This document shows, in pieces, positions 10,521 to 21,469 of a stretch of 64,000 nt of DNA (its first letter is position 1; the number at the start of each line of letters is the position of its first letter). Origin of the DNA: Myrmaecium sp. VS I D KN 1 (taxonomy: Eukaryota > Ascomycota > Dothideomycetes > Valsariales > Valsariaceae); contig JADQAV010000020.1 in the NCBI GenBank assembly GCA_019775845.1, positions 372,001-436,000 of the forward strand, in the 5' to 3' direction. Below the pieces are notes generated by a model. That model had not been told where the DNA came from. It saw nothing but the letters and a program-made list of their open reading frames with translations, and searched no databases. A program made the translations under genes and the position numbers.

Positions 10521-11525
10521 ATGCCCTCGGCACAAAAGCGCAAGACGTCGCCCGCGGCGGAGGCCGGGGAGGAATCGAGCAAGAGGAGGTTCGTTGAAGC
10601 GCCGCCTACCGAGCAAGCGGAAAGTGTAGACACCAGAGATGAACTCCCGGGCGAGTGCGTGGGCACACATACTGCACCAACTTCTGGCGCATCGGCTGCC
10701 CAGAGCGGAACCAACGATGCTGCAGCGAAGGCCAAGGAGCGTATGGAGCGATTCAAGGCGCTGCAGGCCCGGCAGGCCGCGTCGCGAAAACAAAACCTGA
10801 AGGAGTCCGCGGCGGAGACTCAACGTCTAGCTACAGACCCAAACCTCATGGCCAACCTTCAACGCAAGCATGCTATCGCGTCCCATAAACTGATGAAAGC
10901 CGATGCGGCAGCCGCCGGAGAAGACTTCGAACGGAAGCGTGCCTGGGATTGGACTGTTGAAGAGTCAGAAAAATGGGATCGTAGAATGGAGAAAAAAGAG
11001 AAGCATCGTCAGGACGTAGCATTCCAAGACTACCGGCAGGAAGCGCGTAAAGTATATAAGCGGCAGCTGCGTGAACTCAAGCCAGACATGGAAACTTATG
11101 AAAAGGGGAGGATGCAAGCGATTGAGAAGGCAGCCCGAGGCGGTGGCCTTGATATCGTGGAGACTGAAGATGGGGAACTGATTGCCGTGGATAAGGATGG
11201 CAGTTTCTACTCAACAGCGGACAGCACGGAGTTCATGCAGAACAAGCCTGACAAGGCCGCAGTTGATAAACTGGTCAACGAGATCCGAAAGGCGGAAGAA
11301 GTGAGATTGAAGAAGAGGCGGGAGAGGGGTCTGGAGGATGATGGGAGTGGCGATGTCACGTACATCAACCAGAAAAACAAACAGTACGTACCGCATCCGG
11401 GTCCATGGCATTTGGTGGCATTCATGACTAATATCATCTATAGGTTCAACGAGAAGCTGGCAAGATTCTACAACAAATACACTGCCGACATACGGGAGAG
11501 CTTCGAGCGCGGGACTGCGATTTAA
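10521..11525 (+). CDS. syf2: pre-mRNA-splicing factor SYF2
   Basis: Exons 10,521-11,383 and 11,444-11,525 join to 314 residues. The 60-bp intron has a gtacgt donor and a gactaat branch-like site, and its removal gives the family's NKQFNEKLARFYNKY segment. The middle of the protein is highly charged and helical (AKAKERMERFKALQARQ). The conserved SYF2 core follows (KRAWDWTVEESEKWDRR, DYRQEARKVYKRQL). The C terminus YTADIRESFERGTAI is diagnostic. SYF2 is a nuclear component of the Prp19-associated complex and binds during spliceosome activation. The intron is a multiple of three and free of stops, so retained intron would add 20 residues. The start lies two bases after the stop of a small upstream ORF, which may affect its translation. 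Confidence 0.93.
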   Translation: MPSAQKRKTSPAAEAGEESSKRRFVEAPPTEQAESVDTRDELPGECVGTHTAPTSGASAAQSGTNDAAAKAKERMERFKALQARQAASRKQNLKESAAETQRLATDPNLMANLQRKHAIASHKLMKADAAAAGEDFERKRAWDWTVEESEKWDRRMEKKEKHRQDVAFQDYRQEARKVYKRQLRELKPDMETYEKGRMQAIEKAARGGGLDIVETEDGELIAVDKDGSFYSTADSTEFMQNKPDKAAVDKLVNEIRKAEEVRLKKRRERGLEDDGSGDVTYINQKNKQYVPHPGPWHLVAFMTNIIYRFNEKLARFYNKYTADIRESFERGTAI

Positions 11526-12106
11526 GGTCTTATTTCTCTCATATTAGATTATCGATGGGCTTTGCTGTTGGTCAGCGTGTGTGCTCGTGCGTTTACAAAT
11601 CCTTATACCCAATTTGACGAAGGACGGGAAACGATGTATTCGAGGGAAATCATTAGCTTTCTTTTCATAATCGTGAATATTGATCCTAAGTTGTCTCGAG
11701 CGATGGGATCGATCCTGGAGCAGTTATAGCTTGTTATACGTCCCAGTGCTTCTTCCTGATGATTACAGCATTCTCCTATTGCTTATTCATGGCAGCCGAG
11801 GTGATAATGAGATCGGAGTCCGGGGTTGAAGCTGCAGCTATGCGATGGCCATCGATAAGCAAGGCTATCATAACTGGGTTCATACACGCAAACATGAAAA
11901 GTACTCCAAGCAACTGGGAGTAATGATACTATGGTATGAATCTCCTCTCGAAAATGTTTGGGGATAGTGTGTACAATACCTACTTAAAGTTGTTGGCCGT
12001 GCGCGGCTCTCGGAGTAGAAGTGGGCTAAGCCGAAGGCGAAAGCCGAGCTCCGACCGCGGATCACGGCGTTTGAAAACATCATCGATCACCTCGTAACCA
12101 CATTTC
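11526..12106. other. intergenic, SYF2 3' UTR and promoter of the Zn2Cys6 gene
   Basis: No protein-like frame. The sequence is moderately AT-rich after the SYF2 stop and otherwise unremarkable. Confidence 0.5.
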
Positions 12107-14679
12107 TTGATACCGTATTCACGGACACCTGGTTTCTACGACTGCCCCATGTCTATGCCGCCAGCTGCTAGCACGGCTCCTCGGCGACGCAATGGCCGGC
12201 AGCAAGCATGCGAGCCATGCCGGAGACGGAAAATGGCTTGCGATCACACGCTGCCGACCTGCATGAGATGTAAACGTCGAAAGGCTCCGGAGCAATGCAT
12301 ATACCTCGAGGCGCCAGCATCACGGCGCTCGGTGGGCGCTGTCACCGGTGTCTCCGCCAGCCCTCTCAGACGAGAAATGCCGGCTGTGATCAGTCCTCCG
12401 TCATCGGCCACTAGCATAGGATACGGGAGTTTAGCAACCGCTGCCACCGCCACGGCGTCCAGACCCGGCTCCCTCTTCAGCGACTCCTCCAGCTTCTTTG
12501 GCCCAACGAGTTTTTCGGCCGTGTTCCAGGAGAATCGGACTCACCTCGAGGTCGGCGGAGTGGATGACAATCCGCTCGGCGACGGCGAGGCAGAGCCGTC
12601 GGCTACGGAAACCCAGAGGCAAGGACTCGGGGCCACGCTCATCCAGGTTGCTGTCAGCGTGCTAGCCAAGTTGCCGTCGGAAAAGGCGTGCCATATTCTC
12701 TTCGCTCGCCATGCGAACCCGAATGACGGGTGGATCCAGCTTGCCGGAGAGCACCTATGTCGTTCCGTCTGGTCCACCTTCGGCACGGCGCTGACCGAGA
12801 AGAGGAAAGAGGACCTCGAGGAACTAGCGGAGTTGCTCTCGCGGAACAGCAGCACCGTCTTGCATGACGAAGATGACCCGCAGCGGTGGCTGGATTCTTT
12901 CTCTGACCGCAACTTGCGATGGGAGGCTCTCGGGGTGCTCTTCACTTACTTCGCGTTTGGCGCGATCGCTTCACCGGAGAATGACGAACTTCTCGTGCGG
13001 GAAGGGGTGAATATGGACAGGAGAGAGTATATGATCGAGCTGAAGGAGTGCGCGTCCGCTTGTATCTCCCTGGCTACCCGGACGGGGCTGGCCAATACTC
13101 TAACGCTGTATCTGTTGTATAAGCATAATATATTACAGAGTTTAATCAGCGGCGATGCTAGTAAGTGCCACTCACAAGCAACGCAGAGCCCAATTCCACT
13201 TCCCAGGTGTATTTCCGCTGCCATGGGTGTGAAGCAAGCGGAACTGTAGAAGCGTGCTTCGGGTAGTTTTGTTCGTTTTGAAGCTTTCGTGTCTTTGCTC
13301 TCTTGCTCCTCACGAATGTTGCCTTCATCTGAACCCCAAGGAAGATGATCACATCATCAAGTCGCTCACAAGGCTTGGTTCGTGCGGCATGGCTGACTCG
13401 TGGATCTCATATATTTCGCGGATACCCTCGGTGCTCTTATATAACCGCTGCTAACTACGCCAGGTCTCATCCTTTGGAGGCAGCACAGCGACCTGGTCGC
13501 GGTAACAATCGCGCTGGGACTGCATCAAGGTGTAGAGAATCTTTCGGCCACGACGGCCCTCACTGCCGAGATCAAGCGCCGATTGCACGCTTCCGTATTC
13601 AACATCGACAAGGTACTTGCAACGTTCATGGGCAGGCCTCCTCTCCTTAGCCGCAGATACACATCCACACCTCTGCCCTTGGATCTCAGCGACGAGGTGT
13701 TACTGTCAGACGCATCAACCTTGGCCGGAGCCACGGCGTCTTTGAGCCCAACTGGATGGAATACCGATCATCAGATCTACTCGACCACCGTGCTTCGGGC
13801 GCGGACGATGTTCGCGTATATCAGGGACGGGATCTTGGAGCTGGCGCTTGGTTCCATGGTTGAGAATCCCGTCGAGTCAGCCAAGTGTGTCATTTCCTGC
13901 CATAACGGCAAGTATCCGATTGCTGACGATCGTGACAGGGATCTGAAAAGACGATCCGAGGCGATCTATTCCCAACTGCCCGCCGTTCTGATCTACCGCG
14001 CCGAGGATCTCTCGGATTCCCATACCTCCGGGCCCGCGGTGTATAAGAAGATCTTGACGAGGCTGGAGTACCTCCAGAACATCTTACTGCTGGACCGACT
14101 GTTGATCAAGCATGGATACGCCGCAAAGGAAGAATTACTGCGGACGAGCGCGCAGATGCTCAGCCTGACGCTGGTCTTGTGGACTCACCGAGACCGCCTA
14201 GCAGGGTTGCATAGCGATTTCGAGTGGTTTGTACGTGCACAATATCCAATTTGCCCCGCCAGGTCCTTTCCCTATGGCAAGCACTTCACCTGAAGATGCA
14301 GTACTAACACAGATCGGTCCAGATCATGTCTTATGGCGTGCCGCCCAGCGGCATCCTCTGCGTCGAGCTCCTCCGGCAGGTGAAGTCTCCGTCCGAACAG
14401 CCCACCATCCCGCGCTCGGAAATCATCCAGAACCTAAGCATGTTCGTCGGCTTCCTCGACTGGGTGAAGCCGTCCGCGCCCAATGCCGACCTGTGCTTCC
14501 GCGTCAAAAAGATCATCAAGCACATTCTCAACCGCGTCCTAGACCAGCAGCCCGCCATCCCGACCGAGCAGCAGAGCACCACGCCCGACTCGCTCTACCT
14601 GAGCCTGCCGGACAACCTCCCCGAATTCGAAAACTTCACCAACTTTGATCTGATGGATACGTTCGACTGGCTGAACTGA
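12107..14679 (+). CDS. Zn2Cys6 transcription factor with fungal-specific regulatory domain
   Basis: Four exons (12,107-13,160; 13,464-13,884; 13,939-14,230; 14,323-14,679) give 707 residues with matching phases. The binuclear zinc cluster is at residues 35-64, cysteines 35, 38, 45, 52, 55 and 64, spacing CX2CX6CX6CX2CX8C, followed by a Ser/Pro-rich linker. Residues about 180-560 look like the fungal_trans middle homology region, with ALGVLFTYFAFGAIAS, SLILWRQHSDLVAVTIALGLHQ and NIDKVLATFMGRPPLL. The C terminus is acidic and aromatic (FENFTNFDLMDTFDWLN), as in an activation domain. Intron 1 is long for this genome (303 bp) and intron 3 has a perfect gtactaacac branch site. Intron 2 (54 bp) is stop-free and in frame, so its removal is likely but not proven. 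A second ATG at 12,149 is a possible start. The target genes are unknown. Confidence 0.9.
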
Positions 14680-16372
14680 GGTGGAAGGCGAGGCACCACG
14701 TCTCCGTGGTAGAGAGGTGTTTGGAATCATGTGGAATGATCTGACCATCAGATGATTCACCATCCGCCGGAGTGCCATCATCGCCCCCATTCTCGTCACG
14801 GCGGCGTGTGTTGGAACACCCGCTCTGCAAACCATCCTGGATCGCATCGACTCCGTCAGCTTCTCGCCCACGGTTTCGAAAACTCGATCCTTTTCGCGCA
14901 TGGCTTTCAGACGATTCGACCTTCCACTCGTCCGCGATTGCCTTCCGGCTGGCATTTACCGCAGGCCACGCCGCGCTCGCAATTCCACTGCGGCGGCAAA
15001 ATACAGGACCTCTGTTCCGCGAGCCACCGAATGGCTTGCATCGGATCCTGCGGGATCTCCGAACGGAGACAACGTTGTTCTTCACAACGCTCAAAACAGA
15101 TACGTAACTGCCTTCAGTTCTCGACGGTCCGTCCCGGGGTCTTTAGGAGCGCGGATGTGTGACGAGTCCTGGAGTGGCTCTTGTTGGGAAGAATGGAGGA
15201 TGTGCGTGCGGTTGGAGGCTGCCCTCAGTGGTTTTTGCCTTAGGGATGAGCATTGGCCGGTACTATATCAGCATACTGCAGACGTATCTGCACGTGTGCA
15301 CGACCGCATGGCCTCCGCCGCCCTCCCCGCCTAGTCCTGCTGTGGAGCTCCCAACTCCTCTCCTCCGCCGCGAGAAGCGCGTGTGATGTTATGTGGAGGG
15401 GAGTTGTGAGCGAGTTGTTCGCGATGTTATGTCTGTACTTTACCGGCGTGCAGTCTTTACCTGGTATGTAGTGTACCGAGATCGTTTAAGGGGGTAGTTC
15501 GTTTTAGGTGTCTCCTCTCCGGTCCTAAAGAGACAGGCTACTTGCCATCTCGAGGAAGAGCGGAAGGTACATATGCTACCGATTCAACCACTCATTTACA
15601 AAACCACTTTGTGATGTGGCGAGGATGGCATACGTCTGATGCTTTGACGAGGGAAAATGAACATCGGTATCGCTCCACGGAGAGGTCCTTCGGTTTGTAC
15701 TCTATACGGTGTATATTGGGGGCAGTATGCAGCGATGGAAGTCGTCGTGTATATGGCTGGTAATGCACACGTATCAAAACGATGTAGTGGTTAAAATCGG
15801 AGTGATTTGAATAAATTAATACTTTATAGTCAGGAAGTACGTCAAAATAATGTACATCTGCTGCCGAGGAGCCCGAGGCCCATCGGCTCTCCCATCTCAT
15901 CCGGACTATCGACCTACAAGCATAACATCATCGGGTGCATGAAACAGGGTGAGTCCGAAAGCGTGGCAGCTTCTTGGTCGGTCAGGGTGCCTTGGTGACA
16001 ACGCTCTTCACCCCGGTAGGCCCGACAAGGCTGCCAGGGCCCTCCCGTCCCGGCCTCGTGATTGGCTCCAACCGACGTCATGAGGCTGCGAAGCAACGAA
16101 ACCACATCCTCGCGAACTTCCCGGTTTTTTGTGCTGCACACGAACAGAGGGGATGGGGGGTGGAAGGGCAGCAAATCATCACGTCTACATACGTAGTGAG
16201 TCGTCACAGACAGGGCAGGGTTGTGGACGAGATAAAAGCGAAGGAGGTGACAGCCCTCCTGCTCTCCGAAAACCCTGAAGAATCGCACGGCAGCAAAGCA
16301 AACATTCATATACATACTATTTTATATACTTTATATCTCTTGGCTCTCATCGTACAAGAACCACAAGCAAGC
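14680..16372. other. intergenic, no confident gene
   Basis: A 111-codon frame (14,772-15,107) and overlapping frames on both strands are present. A later frame (about 15,159-15,386) holds a hydrophobic stretch, VVFALGMSIGRYYISIL. I could not find splice sites that join them in phase, so no gene is called. The last few hundred bases are likely the promoter of the next gene. Confidence 0.45.
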
Positions 16373-17000
16373 ATGCCTCTTTTCGGACGCCACTCGACCG
16401 AGCAGACCGCCCCCGCACCCGAACCGACCTACTCGAACGGGGGCACCACCCACAAGAGCGGAGGCGGAGGTCTCTTCGGCCGCCGTCGGTCCGCCTCGCC
16501 GACCAGCCCGGCGAACCACGCGACCGCCGCCCATTCCCCGCCCGCCCGATCCGGCGGCTTCCTCAACCGTCACAGCGAGGACCCGTCCATCGTCGCGGCG
16601 AGGGAGCGGGTGCTCCGTGCCGAAGCGGCGGAGAGGGACGCCGACCGCGCGCTCTTCCAGGCCCGGGCGGCGGTGCGGGAGGCGCGGGAGGAGGTGAAGC
16701 GGTTGGAGAGGGAAGCCGCGGAGGAGTAAGTCGTCACAAGGTTCTCAGTGTATTTAGTAGGTATGGACAACTTGAACTGACCGAACGTGTGCAGGGCGCG
16801 GATGGCCAAGATCAAGCAGAACCAGGCGAAGAGCATCTCCAAGCGGGCGAAGCCGTTGGGACGTGAGTACATACTATCCGTACACCCCTTTCGCCCTCCT
16901 CGTTTAGACCGATCGAGTTGTTGTTTTCCAAGTACTATTTCTTACCTTACATTCGTTGTGGCTGACTGATCCTGGGAACGCAGGGCATGAGCACGTCTGA
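16373..17000 (+). CDS. conserved-looking small fungal protein, coiled-coil, 145 residues
   Basis: Three exons (16,373-16,725; 16,795-16,862; 16,984-17,000) join in phase. The N-terminal half is low complexity with two Gly/Arg patches, GGGGLFGRRRSASPTSP and GGFLNRHSEDPS. Residues about 68-130 form a charged Ala/Arg/Glu helix (REAREEVKRLEREAAEEAR) likely to be a coiled coil. The tail reads AKIKQNQAKSISKRAKPLGR and ends HEHV, encoded partly by a 17-nt last exon. I recall this layout from uncharacterised proteins common to many Pezizomycotina, but no function is established and none is proposed. Both internal junctions have good gtaagt/gtgagt donors. Confidence 0.8.
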
Positions 17001-19363
17001 TCCGATGTGAAACACCGAGTGCGGCATGGCATGGCATGGCATGCATGTTTTTTTCGTTTCGTCTTCGTCGCGCGACTTCTCCCCACCCACCTTGCTACCC
17101 CACACACCCCGCAAAACCTAATCGCCTTGCCCCATCGTCCCTCGGACAGTTTGTCTGTGGGCCTTCCTGTTGTTCTGGCCGGTGGAAGTCGAAAATGTAG
17201 AGTCCACCACCACATCTGCCATCGTCCTGGGATGAGATCAGGAAACATGTCGGTACCCCTGGCGATGCAGGACTGAAAAGTCCATATCCTCTCTTTTTCT
17301 TTCTTTTTTTTGGTCTGTTTGTACGAGTACAGTATATACCCAAATCCCGTCTCTCTTTGCCTAGGTAGCGATGGTCTATTCCGAGCCATTTCCCTGTTGA
17401 TGTGATCGATGATGACCCCATGATACCTGTAATCCTACCTGTATTCTACCACCCTTGGCTTGCCGTCCTGCTTCGTTGAAATGTACGGCGTCTTCTAATC
17501 TGTTTCGACATCTTGTTCGAGATAGGAGTGTGCGAGATCCGGATGTTCGAGACTGGCACGGCTTTGCCGTTGCACATCAACGTCCATCTGTGTTTCTCAG
17601 GCAAAGAAAGAAGGTAACTAATGTTGACTGCGTTCACTGGTCACGGTCGGAGACGCCTTGGAGTGCTGCTACTACTACTGCTGCTGCTGCTGCTGCAACT
17701 GGCTCAGCAGAGAGAGAGCCGGGGCCGCGGTTCGGAAAGTGCCCAAGGAACCCGGCGAGATCTCCGGCCGGGAACAACCGAAGGTACGGCAAGCCGGAAC
17801 GTTGGGACCGTTGGTGTGTGCATGGAGGACTTGACGCCCGCTCTAGCAGGTACGTCACGGGTATCTCGTGCATTGCCACTGCAGTCAACCTTTACTGTCT
17901 CTTCCAACATTCGGTCCGACCAAGGACGCTAACCAGACCCGCGGCAGCACGACGACGACGAACAACGACGATGACGATGCGACGAGAACCCACGCTCGCC
18001 CTTGGAAAGCTTACCGCCGTTTGGTGTCACCTCATGCAGGGACAGGGACAACTCTTTTGGAACTCTCCTTCGGTTTTTGCTCTTCCGTTCGCCATCGTTA
18101 GTATGCTCTCTCCCCACCACCAACGAAGAGAGGATGGAGAATTCCGCTGGATAAGTAGAGTATTGAAGGAGTTCCTTGGTTCCGACCCTCCACCTGGCCC
18201 TCACCTCTCTCGTACGTGATCAGTCGATGCTATCTATATACAGTAGCACAGTAATATACCCAAGAGCAGCCTTGGCGTGCGGACAGACGTCTCACCGCGT
18301 CCAAAGATATGGAACTATCGGGTCGCTGGCAACTCGACTGGTATCCATGCATACCGTCCTGGCGCAGCCGGTGGTTAGCATTGATCAGGCACGCCCTGTT
18401 TGCAAGGGATGACAGCTCCACGACATTTGATCAGTGTAAACAAGGACCTCAAGCCTCATGTATGGCATAAGCTAGAGAGAGGGAGGGAGATAGCATGTTG
18501 GACAACTTCTGATGTGCCTGGACAGGGATTTCATCAATTCTCCCCCATCACCGAAAGCAAGCAGGACGTTTAGCAACCGACACCGCCGACGGGCGGTGCA
18601 GCCTCCGTTTCCACAGTCGATGGGGCCTGCGGACCGCTTGCCCTCTTTGGCTCATAAGGGAGCAAGCTTGATATCCCTCTCCAGGCTTCATCGATACCTA
18701 GTTCATTGCGAAGCCGGTGTTCACCTCGAGTGAGAAATCGTCAGGCGTGCATGAGTATGCGCCTATCCACATGATGTGACGGACGGAAGCGAATCTCCCC
18801 AGGAGATAGGATCCGGTCGCTCCGCATTGGATTGGAAGAGGCGGGGGTGGACGAGAGCTTTTGCATCGACAACGCTATGCCCCCTCCTGCTCAAATCCAC
18901 CCGTCCCCCCTGGCCAATCCTAAGGTTTCCCTCGCTGCTGACCGGTCCAGTTGCGATGTAAATGGGTCGTCCCCGGTTTAGTTGAACGCCAATGCTTTTC
19001 CTTTTTCGACGACGATGATAACGTCCTTGTGGAGAGCGCAAGGGCTCCCGGGCGAAAATATTGGACTTCGGGAGACCCCCATGGACGGATTGATTGATGC
19101 CTTCTGCCTTTCAACCGCAGGGCGGGTGAGGATCACGCGTATATGATCTGTGGGACGAACCTACTTATTCCTTCCACCCGCGCGCTGTGACTTCCCCCTC
19201 CTGGCGAACGAAGGGTCTTTATTCTTCACCGCGTCTTCTCCCGTTCGTTCCGCCTACGGGCATTCCATTCCACAAGTCTTCCAGGTTCTCTACAAATACC
19301 TGCCTCTTCGCGGACTTGAGGCGAGACCTGTCCAAGTTCATTCGTTCCCTTATTCTCCTGGCC
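17001..19363. other. long intergenic region with short repeats, no confident gene
   Basis: The largest frame (17,455-18,219, 254 codons) is dominated by Ala and Arg runs produced by trinucleotide repeats and is not protein-like. Short repeats include GCATG units at about 17,024-17,044, CTA/CTG triplets at about 17,665-17,697 and GAC-type triplets at about 17,948-17,985. A 20-base match to a transposon end lies at 18,360. The last 200 bases are pyrimidine-rich and should be the P450 promoter. Confidence 0.5.
18360..18379 (+). repeat. 20-bp exact match to the MITE terminal repeat at 30,742-30,761
   Basis: The sequence TGGCGCAGCCGGTGGTTAGC occurs here and in the left terminal repeat of the element at 30,732-30,895. 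Flanking bases do not match, so this is either a very decayed copy or a shared functional motif. It resembles the A box of RNA polymerase III genes (TGGCNNAGNNGG). Confidence 0.6.
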
Positions 19364-21062
19364 ATGTCGTCAATCGTAAGCGCGGCCTTTTCAGGCCTAT
19401 CCTGGGCTATCCTCTTGACTCTCGTCGTGTGGCTTGTAAAGGTGGGGGTGTCGATACTTTCTCTGTGTGATACCAAGACTCACCATCTCTCTCCTCTTCA
19501 GACTGTTTTCACGGGTCTCACCACCCCACTCAAGGACCTTCCGGGTCCCTGGATCAGCCGGTTCACGAACCTTCGCCTCAAGCTCGCGGTGATCCAAGGC
19601 CGTAGAATTTTCTACATCGACGAGCTGCACCAACGATACGGGCCCTTTGTCCGGATCGCACCGGGCGAGGTTGCCGTCGCGGACCCGGCCGCGTTCAAGA
19701 CGATCCATGCCGTCTCGTCCAAGTTCACCAAGGACATCTGGTACGAGCGGCTGACCAACTTCCCCCGGCTGAGCGTGTTCAGCATGCGGAGCATCCGCGA
19801 GCACGGCCAGCGCCGACGGTTGTACGCCCGCGGCTTCAGCAAGACGTACCTGCGGGAGCACTGGGAGTCGACGATTCGACGGATGGCGCGGACGGCGGTG
19901 GACAAGATCAAGGCCGAGGCCACGATCGGCACGGCCGACCTGATGCGATGGTGGACGTACATGTCGACCGATATCATCGGGACGTTGGGGTTCGGCGAGA
20001 GCTTTGGGATGTTGGAGTTGGGCAAAGTCAGTATCTCTTTTCTTTCTTTTCGACGAAGTGGCAGATGTGCGGCAGACGTCGGGTCAATCAAGCTAATGTC
20101 GGCCGTAGAGGACGGAGTACATCCGCATCCTGGAAGCAGCACTGGTAGGCAATGGCATCGGTGCTGAGATGCCATGGCTGCGGTCCATCTGTGCCCGCAT
20201 GCCCATCCAGGCGCTCGAGGAGGCTTTCAACTCCAGCGATTACCTCATCAATTATGGGACCAAAGCCCTGGACAACGCCCGCAGGTACGGCACGGATGCC
20301 AATCTCATGGCCAACAGCATGGCGGAAGCGGAGAAGGCCGAAGCCCCGCTGGACGATGAGGATGTCCGCACCGATGCAACCAGTCTCATCTTCGCTGGCT
20401 CCGGCACCACGGCTAATTCATTGGTCTACCTCTGTTATTCTGTCCTGTTGCGCGCCGAGCTGCAAGAGGCGCTGGAGCAAGAGGTTGCGACGCTCCCGAG
20501 CCACTTCACCGACGCGGATGCGGAAAGGCTTCCGTTGCTGAATGCGGTGATCAACGAGACCCTAAGATTGTACGCCGCCGTCCCTGGGAGCTTGCCGCGG
20601 GTTGTGCCGCAGGGAGGGGTGACGTTCAATGGCGTCTTCCTACCCGAAGGCGTCACCGTGAGTACGCAAGCGTACACCTATCATCGCGATAAGACATTGT
20701 GGACGAACCCTGAGGCGTAAGTCATACGCTCCGTGACTGCTTGATAAGCCAAGCAGAGTAGGAAGAGCAAAGCTGACACCTGGGACAGTTTCGACCCTTC
20801 CCGCTGGCTCGAATCGGACAGCATTTCCCCAGGTGCTAAGAGCACCTTCTGCGCGTTCGGCGCCGGTGCGACCTCGTGCTTGGGCATCAACCTGGCCTGG
20901 ATGGAGCTCCGTTACGCGACGGCCTTCTTTTTCCGGGAGTGCAGAGGCCTGCGGCTCGCTCCAACGACGACTCCCGAGAGCATGGAGATGGAGAATTACT
21001 TTGTGATCACTCCAAAGAGCCACCGGTGCGAGGTTACGATGAGCAGGAAGTTGTCCGTGTAG
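19364..21062 (+). CDS. cytochrome P450 monooxygenase
   Basis: The model is four exons (19,364-19,435; 19,502-20,026; 20,109-20,716; 20,789-21,062), 492 residues. Residues about 10-25 are an N-terminal membrane anchor, followed by the proline-rich hinge KDLPGPW. The C-helix segment, ExxR (ETLR, 349-352) and the heme loop FGAGATSCLGINLAWMELR with Cys432 as heme thiolate are all present. Microsomal class II P450s of this type take electrons from NADPH-P450 reductase and often act in secondary metabolism or detoxification. Two residues are unusual: the heme loop has Thr where Arg/His is normal, and the I-helix reads AGSGTT (295-300) without the acidic residue before TT. Intron 1 (66 bp) is stop-free and in frame, so its removal is inferred. 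No other biosynthetic gene is adjacent. Confidence 0.92.
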
Positions 21063-21469
21063 GCGTGTGGGAATGGCGAGACTGAAGGCCAATGAGGCGG
21101 GCGATAAGAAGGGAAGAATGCCTGCCGACGGACCTGTACAGTAAATTTGAAATCAGCATGAGAAGGAGAGGACGCTTGAAATACGCACAGGTTATTGACA
21201 ACGCAAATGTCCCGCCTGAGAGAAAACAGAATGATTAGGAGTGCGTGACGGGGCTAAGCCCTGTGAATCCTCCATTCATTTCAAAAGCACGTATAACTTG
21301 CCGCAGAGGCCTCAATAATTTTTTGGCGACCCTTCCACGTTTGTGACGTCCTTAAGCGCGCCCAGAGTAGCACTCGACCACCCACCTTTTCGTCGACCGA
21401 GACAAGTCTCAGCCACTCACTCACCATTTGCAACACCTGAATTCTGTTGATCGCTTTGCAAGATCGATC
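21063..21469. other. short intergenic region
   Basis: About 400 bases between the P450 stop and the next start on the same strand. Nothing notable was seen. An in-frame upstream ATG at 21,428 could extend the next protein by 14 residues. Confidence 0.5.

Noticed and set aside
14636-15107. Overlapping frames on both strands after the Zn2Cys6 gene
   Set aside because: No splice junctions join them in phase with the hydrophobic frame downstream, and no family features are seen.
17455-18219. A 254-codon frame on the plus strand
   Set aside because: Composition is driven by Ala and Arg runs from triplet repeats, there is no recognisable domain, and overlapping frames on the other strand are nearly as open.
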